Shown: piece by piece, positions 59,301-64,000 of the stretch
How positions within the stretch are numbered: the first letter of the stretch is position 1
How the letters are laid out: every line of letters begins with the position of its first letter
NCBI GenBank assembly: GCA_030549495.1
Contig: JAUIRK010000970.1
Span: 250,001-314,000 of the forward strand
DNA length: 64,000 bases
From: Nectonema munidae
Taxonomy: Eukaryota; Nematomorpha; Nectonematoida; Nectonematidae
Direction: 5' to 3'
Notes under the pieces: model-generated
The model's database searches: none
What the model saw: the letters and a program-made list of their open reading frames with translations, nothing else
What the model was told of the DNA's origin: nothing
Program-made: the position numbers and the translations under genes

Positions 59301-62300
59301 AAAATAATTTTAGATAATTATTAATATTTATAATTTTAAATTAGACTAGTAAAAATAAAAAACAAAACATGCTTTTTTTTACAAATAATTGTATTTAAAT
59401 TAATTTTAGATATATTAAGTTTTGAGATTTGAGTCTAATTTGTTTTTAATTGAAGATTAAAACTATTTTGTCAGAAATTAATTAATTGATTTTTTTCGTA
59501 ATCTTCCACTATCCTAAGCCTAAATTTCTATTCTTTGAATGATGCCCAATTGACATATTTGATCGGTTTTTGAGGAGGAACTATAAAGGCAAATGCTTTA
59601 GACTTGGTAAGGATCTTATTAGGATCCTTCTGACCAATCAAGAAATTTTCGAAATCCGAAAACAAAAAAGATTTTTGGGGTAACTTTTTAGAGCTAAATC
59701 CTTTGCAATCATTTCGCCTACATCGTCGAAAAGCCCTCAAGTAAAAATAGAACCTCGAAAGAATCCTTTTCTATTGTAGTAAAATGGCTGATTTTAGTTA
59801 CTTGCGAGATTATATTTTCAAAGGCGATAATGACAAATTCGATTATATTTTCTGTCCCAGGAAATGGTATATTATTTAATACGCTCTTTAAGACATAGAT
59901 GAGTGCTTAACCCAAACACACTCATGCTCGCCTTCCCAAGTTTGTGTGAACCTCGCGGGATCGTATACTTGCCGATGTCCAGAAAATAGGTTTTTCAACA
60001 AAGACGCAAAGAAGTGCGAACAAAGAAAGGGTAATGATGCAGATATCATTATTTCTCTTTACAAGTTTCTTTATTTGCATGTGCTTAGTTGTGAACAAAT
60101 GCTTTCTCGCTCAAAGTCAAAGGAAGTGTGCGTGTCCTAGCGGTTTCAAATATTCCTCACAATATTCCAAGTGCATTGGTATGATTTACTCTACTCTTCA
60201 TTTTTACTGGAACACGATTTTAAGGAGTCAAGACATATTTTGAATGAATTGAGATAAATATTTGAAATCTCATGATGTCAAAGACGGATAAGTGAAACAT
60301 TAGATCCTGTCAAAAAATTTTCTCTGTTCCAACTGTCTTACATGTTAAGGTCAAAGTTAAATTAGTAAATTAGTTTTCCCACTGATGCAGGAACGGATCC
60401 AGAAGAAAATGTACCCAAGGTTATTTTATGATACTTTGTAAGCCAATTTTTTCTGAATATTGAATATACGAAGCAGTGTGATTGAATTTTTCTTCTAATC
60501 ATTATATACCCTTTTTTTCGATTACCTATCAAATTGAATCATTACACTACCCATGTGTTGTAAATTTTGTGGGATAGATATGTATGCTTAAATTGGCTAA
60601 ATTCAATAAAGACAATTATGTTAATTAGCATTCTTGAGATTGGCTAACGATTTAATATATTAAATTAACTTTATTTTTTTATTGTTCATTAAAACAATTT
60701 TATTAGGCCACTATTTTGAGCAGATGATTCGCCTTCAAAACTTGGACTCTAAAAAATAAATAATGTTTTTTATCAATTTCATTTTTTTTAAAAAGGAACG
60801 ATCTTTTCTTAAAAAAATATTATTTTATAAAAATTATTGATTATTAAAAAATTTTAATCAATTTCAACCAACCGTTAAAAAGTTTTATTTTTAGGTCAAC
60901 TTTTTATTCAATCAATTTTTGAGTCAATTTTTAACTGCCCTAAATATCAATAAAACATTTTTTAGCAAGTTTTGCATTTATCTAATTGCTTGTGATGTCG
61001 AGAAATGTAAAAAGCAAACAATTTATTTCATAATTTGAAGAGGTAGAGAATAAAACAGTATAAGACTTTTAATTTATGTTAAAATTCAAAACTTCCTCAT
61101 TGTTATCTGTCAAAATTCTACCTTCAATGTATAAAATACAAAAAAGCATCTTAAAACTTTTCATAAGCTCATTGTGCCACATGATATAAGTCTTCCTTGA
61201 AAATTGCTCTAAGTATGGTTCATTGATGATTTTATCTTCCTTGGCCCGTACATATTTCCCATTTGTGCAATTTTTGTCGCTCATTTATCACGTTTCTCTT
61301 TCATTTTGCTCCAATTTTTTCATAGGTATTTTAAATAAACATTTTCCCTGATAAGTCAAGGCTGCTAAATTGTTGAAAAAGACTTATATTCTCCAAAATA
61401 TGGTATACTATAATAGACTTTGATGATTTCATCGAGAATGCAAAATTTACATCATCTGGAAAAAAATTTCGATTCTCGATCCGAACCCAATAGCTAGGAC
61501 TCAAAGCTAGGAGCATATAGACAACTTTGTGGTATGCCATCATACGCGCAAATTATCATACTTGATTTCTTTTCAGTAATCAACTCTTTTTCTTCTCCAT
61601 TTTATTAAATGAAAGTTATGTGGAAATATTTTCCTTAGACATTGATGAATGCTCAACCGTTGCCAACATTTGCGATCATGACTGTATCAATCTTTGGGGA
61701 AGTCATCAATGTATTTGTAACCAAGGCTACGAGCTTGCGTCAGATCAAAGATCGTGCAGAGGTTTGTAATTAAAAAAGATGGGATTTGTATGAAAAGCGA
61801 ATGTAACCAATGAAAAATCTTCATTGTATAGACATTGATGAGTGCAATTCACCTAATGGCTCACCTTGTATGAGTGACTGTTTCAATTTGGAAGGAAGTT
61901 TCAAGTGCTCCTGTCCAGAGGGTTATAAACTAATGAAAGATGGTGTGTCTTGTAAAGGTATATTTTATTACATTTTCATACACGTTTGTCTTTTTTTTTG
62001 TATAATTTATCAAGTCAAACTACCTTCATTGAGCACAATATCGAAACGACGATATAAGAACAAAAATAAACTAATCTAAATTCATTTATTTTATTGCAAT
62101 TTGCAAATCATTTAGTCAACTTAAAAATTACCAAAAGCTGTTTCCTCAAATTGGGCATAGTATTACTACACACAGCCACGTAGTTATAGGGTACTTGGGC
62201 CAAGATCTTCTATCTAAGTTATAGGCCCCACCACCTAAAAAATTGAACCCGCACATAATTAAAGTTCCATAAGTGTTATCTTCAAGATATTTCACAAACT

Positions 62301-63711
62301 TTAGAAAAATATCGTTTTACGAGTAATGCTCGTAAAACCTCGCTTGATACTTGTAAATAGTTGATTGGTAACTGCTGCTTTAACTTAAAAGGAGATTTCC
62401 TAGAACACTATCCATTAATGCTTCGATTATTTTTATACCATTATTGATAAAAACTTTTTTTTAATTAATTTGCTTTGTCAAATGATTCATAAATACAAGA
62501 ATAATCAATATACTATAAATGTTTTTTTACATCCTCAATAATCCATACACCTTTTACTACATTTATCTTCGCACACGGCCTGAAGCAGGGAGGACCTTAA
62601 TTGATGCCGTCTGTTTCGAGTGAAGCGAGAAACGAATGAGAGAACTCACTTGTCTTATAATAAAAAAGACATTTTTGACTATTTATTTTAAATCCTAAAT
62701 ACTCGTTATAATGGCAATGAAATGCAATGTCACAAACACAGTTAAAAGTTCTAGGAATCTGATGACTGGCAGAGCCAACACAAGTGGTAAAATTTTATGC
62801 TGATTTGGGCTGTAATTGATGATACTGATGTAGGAAAAATGTCTGACAGTTAACGGCTAATAACGAAAGACAGCGTTAACCATGTGCACTTTTGTTTATT
62901 TTGGGAATAAATGGAGATTGGTCCGGGGTTATAGCCTCTATTTAGGATTGGCTCTAGATAGGGGTAATTTTAACCGCAAAAACAACTTGGAAATCGATGA
63001 AGAAAAATGCAGTTTTGAAGAAATCTTGTGTAAATAAATTCGCACTTTCACATGATCTTCTACTCCAATTAAAAAAAGCGAACTACTTACTTTTCAACTT
63101 CTGTTTTAGATGTGGATGAGTGCCAAGCAACAAAACCCTCATCATGCAAAAGTGAAGAGCTGTGCGTGAACACGCCAGGGTCTTACAAATGCAACGAGAT
63201 CGTGTGTCCAGACGGCTACACCAAAGATGCTGACGCGAAGAAGTACACTTGCTTCGCCTTTTAACACTCCCTATGCGCTAACTCGTCATTTTGTGTTTTT
63301 AGTCGTTGCACTCGCAAGTCTGTAATCTGTGACAAGTTTGATTATGCGTGCTTATCCCAGCCCCTGTCCTACAGCTACAACTACATTTCCTTTCCTGCCC
63401 AAGTCAAACTTCCTACCAATGGTCTTTTATTCTTCACGCTGACTGGCCTACCGAAACCGGGAGCCACGCTGCGCTTCGAGATTATTTTCGTCAAGTCGTT
63501 GGCTGCGAGCCAAGGAGTTAAAAAGGCTTGCGTTCAAGACTTCTACATGAAAGACTTGGGACCGAATCGTGCGGGCCTCTACCTCAAAAGGAGTCTTCAA
63601 GGATACCAAGAAGTGGAAGTACAAGTCAAAATGAAAGTTTATTATGGGAATGAGTATCGCGGCTTCTCAATCGTCAAAATCATCATGTATATATCTCCCA
63701 ATTGGTTTTAA
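32254..63711 (+). CDS. FBLN1: Fibulin-1 (D-type C-terminus), 15 exons, complete
   Basis: A secreted extracellular-matrix glycoprotein of basement membranes and elastic fibres. Joined exons: 32254-32302, 34541-34647, 42219-42392, 43811-43949, 46976-47098, 47889-48032, 49866-50009, 51220-51429, 58322-58459, 59893-60030, 60089-60178, 61639-61761, 61832-61957, 63110-63242, 63303-63711. All introns are GT-AG and phases agree, giving 748 codons (human fibulin-1D is 703). Order: signal peptide (1-16); three anaphylatoxin-like modules (residues 27-147; paired Cys 27/28, 71/72, 112/113, 115/116, 146/147); one plain EGF (157-197); calcium-binding EGFs each starting D-x-D-E-C (198-613) with one half-module (456-485); fibulin-type C-terminal domain (613-748) ending [10 protein letters not shown] against human VHIFVSEYWF. 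Most introns are phase 1, so EGF exons are symmetric. Oddities are the half EGF, an enlarged fourth EGF and a 60-bp last intron whose retention stays open to a stop. The symbol is given by homology to the vertebrate gene. Confidence 0.93.
34541..34647 (+). CDS. Fibulin exon 2: first half of anaphylatoxin module 1
   Basis: Acceptor TTTACTTTAAG, donor GTATGT. Phase 1 in, phase 0 out. The encoded [20 protein letters not shown] then [16 protein letters not shown] aligns with the start of the first human fibulin-1 anaphylatoxin module (double Cys, Gly three residues on, single Cys 12 residues after the pair). A longer open frame overlaps it in another register but shows no family similarity. Confidence 0.78.
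35138..39800 (-). mobile_element. hAT-Charlie (SCAND3/ZBED-like) element, split by a later insertion
   Basis: The left end CAGTGGTCACCAACC (35138) is a classical Charlie-type end. The minus-strand transposase lies in two blocks. N-terminal block about 38720-39740: BED-finger remnant near 39650-39740, [18 protein letters not shown] segment near 39480, then [35 protein letters not shown] and [11 protein letters not shown], then [21 protein letters not shown]-terminal block 35354-35960, ending [20 protein letters not shown]. Between them sits a different hAT. Several frame changes mark it as dead. The right end was not identified. Confidence 0.72.
35968..38715 (-). mobile_element. hAT element (THAP12/P52rIPK-like) inserted into the Charlie-type element
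   Basis: The minus-strand transposase begins [14 protein letters not shown] near 38703 and runs to a stop at 36504. Recognisable parts: [17 protein letters not shown] (TTF-like region, 38330-38384), [20 protein letters not shown] followed by [16 protein letters not shown] (second catalytic Asp and CxxH, 37550-37680), and [20 protein letters not shown] followed by [14 protein letters not shown] (dimerisation, 36550-36690). This is the group often labelled '52 kDa repressor of the inhibitor of the protein kinase-like'. At least four frame changes interrupt it. TAGGAGCCGGCAGGATTA near 35968 may be its left end. The right end abuts the Charlie reading with almost no leader, so that end may be truncated. 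Confidence 0.72.
40380..40572. mobile_element. 193-bp hAT MITE
   Basis: Left end CAGTGGTTCTTAACATTGGG and right end (minus strand CAGTGTTTCTCAACTAGGGG) are imperfect inverted repeats of hAT type. Flanking 8-mers CTTTAGCT and ATCTAGAC share only part of their bases but both resemble the NTCTAGAN target preference known for Charlie elements. GC-rich inner blocks (GGCCCCC) form further inverted repeats near the right end. Confidence 0.72.
40730..40920 (-). pseudogene. hAT transposase fragment (GTF2IRD2-like)
   Basis: The minus strand reads [50 protein letters not shown]. This matches the hAT segment 'x-TTG-x-D-(I/L)F-x-x-(V/I)...(W)x-K-(L)-x-x-(V/I)T-x-DG-x-K-(N)M' around the second catalytic Asp. 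Only about 60 residues remain. Confidence 0.58.
42219..42392 (+). CDS. Fibulin exon 3: end of anaphylatoxin module 1 and module 2
   Basis: Phase 0 at both ends; donor GTATGT. The acceptor ATTTGAAG is pyrimidine-poor but is the only one compatible with exon 2's phase. It encodes [20 protein letters not shown] then [12 protein letters not shown]. The pattern C-x6-CC-x8-C-x15-C-x10-C fits human 'CRMVQEQCCHSQLEELHC'. Confidence 0.88.
42531..42670 (-). mobile_element. SINE-A copy
   Basis: Reverse complement of the SINE at 43302-43457 over most of its length: GCAGGAGCGTAG-type head, GGCTTCGATCCCACAT (box B), TTCATAGTTTGGTACAAACA, GATGAAAACACTCCACAGTA and the CCTTTACCTTA end. Clearly diverged from the 43-kb copy. 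Confidence 0.75.
43302..43457 (+). mobile_element. Full-length SINE-A with 11-bp target duplication
   Basis: Flanked by identical TTTGTGTCAAA (43291-43301 and 43458-43468). The head contains box A-like GTAAAATTGGTTAGATACTG and a perfect box B GGTTCGATCCC, with GGAGGC/GCCTAC able to pair as an acceptor stem. The body carries TCATAGTTCGATACAAGC and the tail ends ACCTTTACC. Two more copies are in this window. Confidence 0.88.
43811..43949 (+). CDS. Fibulin exon 4: anaphylatoxin module 3
   Basis: Acceptor after a T9 run, donor GTAAGA; phase 0 in, phase 1 out. It encodes [20 protein letters not shown], then [10 protein letters not shown]. The CC-x-CC-x-x-G signature is specific to fibulin-1/2. 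Confidence 0.93.
44009..44851. mobile_element. Candidate pogo/Tigger-like MITE
   Basis: AGTGGAACCTCGGT near 44007 and, in reverse complement, AGTGGAACGTCGGT ending near 44851 match at 13 of 14 bases and resemble Tigger-type ends. The TA duplication is not clean on the left, so the boundaries are uncertain. Confidence 0.42.
45537..46106. mobile_element. Terminal-inverted-repeat element with tandem subterminal GGGCATTTTTTC motifs
   Basis: The left end reads ATCGAAGGTG and the right end, reverse-complemented, TTCGATGGTTG. Inside the right end, GGGGCATTTTTTCC-type units are repeated four times (46021-46090). Their reverse complement (AAAAAATGCCCG, AAAAAAGCCC, AAAACCCCC) is repeated inside the left end (45560-45622). 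No coding capacity. Superfamily unknown. Confidence 0.6.
46976..47098 (+). CDS. Fibulin exon 5: EGF module 1 (non-calcium-binding type)
   Basis: Phase 1 at both ends. [20 protein letters not shown] then [12 protein letters not shown] has six Cys in EGF spacing without D-x-D-E-C, like the first EGF of human fibulin-1 (CRGGGPCKQQC). Confidence 0.9.
47410..47505 (-). mobile_element. tRNA-derived SINE fragment (SINE-B)
   Basis: The minus strand reads CAGATGGCCTAGTGGTAGGG (box A) and AAGTTCCATTCCC (box B-like). The box A block is shared with 51974-52060 (CAGATGGCCTAGTGGTAGGA), so this is a second SINE family. Ends are approximate. Confidence 0.55.
47889..48032 (+). CDS. Fibulin exon 6: calcium-binding EGF
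   Basis: Phase 1 at both ends, acceptor TTTGCAG, donor [26 protein letters not shown] then [14 protein letters not shown]; matches human DVNECITGSHSCRLGESC. Confidence 0.95.
49166..49301. mobile_element. 136-bp hAT MITE with perfect 8-bp target duplication
   Basis: Flanked by TTTTAGAT (49158-49165 and 49302-49309). The left end is CAGAGGTTGCCAAAGTGG and the right end, reverse-complemented, AAGGGGTCCCCAAACTTTTT. Both are of the CAGGGGTCCCCAAACTTTTT hAT type known from many animals. No coding capacity. Confidence 0.85.
49866..50009 (+). CDS. Fibulin exon 7: calcium-binding EGF
   Basis: Phase 1 at both ends. [20 protein letters not shown] then [13 protein letters not shown]. The frame continues open upstream for about 140 bp, but CCCAG at 49861-49865 is the acceptor that fits the phase. 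Confidence 0.95.
50097..50230. mobile_element. Hairpin element (134 bp)
   Basis: AAATTTACATGTTTAAATCA at the left is repeated in reverse complement at the right (AAATTTTACATGTTTAAAGC). Arms of about 58 bp include the shared TTTTCATTTCTT block and GGGTGT. The spacer is about 15 bp, so nearly the whole element folds on itself. It lies 90 bp after exon 7. Confidence 0.8.
50440..50745 (+). repeat. Dispersed repeat, second copy of the 700-1050 repeat
   Basis: Blocks shared in order with 700-1050: GGTGTCTATATCAGTATGTG (against GGTGTCTAATGTCAATATGT), TCTAGATGTTTTTGTGTCAGGC, and TTGAGGAACAAATGTTAATGG. Same orientation; class unknown. Confidence 0.6.
51220..51429 (+). CDS. Fibulin exon 8: enlarged calcium-binding EGF
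   Basis: Phase 1 at both ends. [20 protein letters not shown] then [20 protein letters not shown], then an extra stretch with C and S/Q-rich residues before [17 protein letters not shown]. At 70 codons it is about 24 longer than a normal EGF exon, with two extra Cys between Cys4 and Cys5. Confidence 0.93.
51974..52060 (+). mobile_element. SINE-B copy
   Basis: GACAGATGGCCTAGTGGTAG then GAGCG gives box A, and TTTATTCGAAGCCAG gives box B. The head is shared with the minus-strand copy at 47.4-47.5 kb. A short degraded fragment. Confidence 0.5.
54360..54710 (-). pseudogene. Second half of an unidentified multicopy (probably transposon-encoded) protein
   Basis: The minus strand reads [20 protein letters not shown] followed by [16 protein letters not shown] pattern 'H-Y-P-x-x-I-x-x-FGP-x-x-x-x-W-x-x-R-x-E-(A/S)KH-x-x-FK' recurs, as I recall, in a large family of uncharacterised, highly multicopy animal proteins. 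No enzymatic domain is known to me. It is probably the continuation of the block at 56.5-57.1 kb. Confidence 0.4.
55560..55866 (+). pseudogene. hAT transposase C-terminal fragment inserted in the multicopy-protein relic
   Basis: The plus strand reads [20 protein letters not shown], then [20 protein letters not shown] followed by RLNTYMRAS, then [20 protein letters not shown]. This is the hAT dimerisation region (consensus 'PV-x-x-(C/S)-x-x-ER-x-FS-x-L-x-x-(I/L)K-x-x-(L/M)R' and 'RL-x-x-L-(A/C)-x-(L/M)'). There is at least one frame change. Its flanks (about 54.8-56.5 kb) probably belong to the same insertion, but ends were not resolved. Confidence 0.65.
56559..57060 (-). pseudogene. First half of the unidentified multicopy protein
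   Basis: The minus strand reads [16 protein letters not shown] near 56870, then [20 protein letters not shown] followed by [20 protein letters not shown] and LALVK. The signature '(Y/F)-D-(D/E)-(F/V)-E-(I/V)-x-NP-(L/I)G-x-x-x-x-x-HK-(I/L)-x-x-FY-(W/F)-x-L-x-N' is shared with the family described for 54360-54710. Two overlapping frames are needed, so it is broken. I do not know its biochemical role. Confidence 0.45.
58322..58459 (+). CDS. Fibulin exon 9: calcium-binding EGF
   Basis: Phase 1 at both ends. [20 protein letters not shown] then [18 protein letters not shown]; donor GTGAAA. Confidence 0.94.
59893..60030 (+). CDS. Fibulin exon 10: calcium-binding EGF
   Basis: Phase 1 at both ends. 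[20 protein letters not shown] then [20 protein letters not shown] and KCEQRK. It corresponds to human EGF5 (CVNSPGSFRCECKTGYYF). Confidence 0.93.
60089..60178 (+). CDS. Fibulin exon 11: half EGF module
   Basis: Only 30 codons, phase 1 at both ends, after a 58-bp intron. [20 protein letters not shown] then YSSQYSKCI aligns with the second half of human EGF6 (KCENTLGSYLCSCSVGF). The D-x-N-E-C start and first two Cys are missing, and the preceding intron is too short to hide them. Confidence 0.88.
61639..61761 (+). CDS. Fibulin exon 12: calcium-binding EGF
   Basis: Phase 1 at both ends. [20 protein letters not shown] then [13 protein letters not shown]; corresponds to human EGF7. Confidence 0.94.
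61832..61957 (+). CDS. Fibulin exon 13: calcium-binding EGF
   Basis: Phase 1 at both ends, preceded by a 70-bp intron. [20 protein letters not shown] then [14 protein letters not shown]; corresponds to human EGF8. Confidence 0.95.
61958..63109. other. Fibulin intron 13
   Basis: No gene. It holds a perfect 10-bp stem with 5-base loop (62314-62338, GTTTTACGAG / CTCGTAAAAC) and otherwise unremarkable sequence. Confidence 0.5.
63110..63242 (+). CDS. Fibulin exon 14: last EGF module
   Basis: Phase 1 in, phase 2 out. [20 protein letters not shown] then [20 protein letters not shown]; corresponds to human EGF9. If the 60-bp intron that follows is not removed, reading continues KKYTCFAF and stops at 63262. 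Confidence 0.93.
63303..63711 (+). CDS. Fibulin exon 15: fibulin-type C-terminal domain and stop
   Basis: It starts phase 2 (AA + T = Asn): [20 protein letters not shown], then [58 protein letters not shown], ending [10 protein letters not shown] and TAA. Two Cys near the start and the IF-V/IS-x-x-WF end match human fibulin-1D rather than 1C. Confidence 0.92.
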
Positions 63712-63725
63712 TTTTCTTGTACTTT

Positions 63726-63731
63726 AATAAA
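63726..63731 (+). terminator. Poly(A) signal of the fibulin gene
   Basis: AATAAA lies 15 bp after the stop codon. It is close for a 3' UTR, and other AATAAA-like motifs may be used further on. The remaining 270 bp to the window edge contain nothing recognised. Confidence 0.55.
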
Positions 63732-64000
63732 ATTCAATTTTTATGACATTTTCAAGTAAAGATAGTAAGAAGCTTTCCTCGATACACCTTCATCATATTT
63801 GTTTACCATATATGAGTTATTTAATTTAATTTTTTTAATTAAATTTACAGCAGTGAATGAACCTCCCAATTAAAGAGATTTTTTAATTCAAATTTAACCT
63901 TCCAATATAATCAGGAGACCGTAAAAGCGAAGCAAAAAAACGACCTAGATTTTTCATATCTTTCAAAATTCAATCGTTTTATTTGGCATTGCATAATAGA

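Overview
The window is AT-rich metazoan nuclear DNA. Genes have GT-AG introns ranging from 58 bp to several kb, tRNA-derived SINEs are present, and the transposon load is heavy (hAT, Tigger/pogo, piggyBac, MULE, LINE). An arthropod fits best, and a copepod such as a sea louse is my guess. The species is inference only. I saw no CRISPR array, rRNA gene, functional tRNA gene, retrovirus or LTR element.

Three host genes are supported. (1) Positions 1-229, minus strand: the first coding exon of an MFSD12-like membrane transporter, running off the left edge. (2) 4532-5749, minus strand: an intronless, open glutaryl-CoA dehydrogenase-like gene in which the catalytic-base glutamate is replaced by glycine. 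(3) 32254-63711, plus strand: a fibulin-1 gene that I could assemble from signal peptide to stop. It has 15 exons and 748 codons: signal peptide, three anaphylatoxin-like modules, about nine and a half EGF modules and a fibulin-1D-like C-terminal domain. Phases agree at every junction. Exons 1 and 2 lie about 10 and 7.6 kb upstream of exon 3.

Region by region: 0.2-4.5 kb is AT-rich spacer with SINE relics and a (TATG)n tract. 7.7-13.3 kb holds decayed hAT transposases, including a nearly full-length one on the minus strand. 14.6-15.9 kb holds an intact SINE with a 13-bp target duplication, then seven copies of a ~150-bp tandem repeat. 19.2-21.9 kb holds a Tigger-type element with TA duplications and a TTAA-flanked piggyBac-like element. 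The latter carries five more copies of the same 150-bp repeat in opposite orientation. 22.7-30.2 kb holds a pogo-type DDE C-terminus, a hairpin element, a LINE 3' end and a MULE transposase relic. From 32 kb to the right edge is the fibulin gene. Its introns are filled with nested hATs (35.1-39.8 kb), hAT MITEs, two SINE families, inverted-repeat elements and an unidentified multicopy protein relic (54-57 kb) split by another hAT.

The host genes do not form an obvious pathway: a lysosomal-type transporter, a mitochondrial-type flavoprotein and a secreted matrix glycoprotein. Most of the structure is transposon stratigraphy around a long, intron-rich matrix gene.
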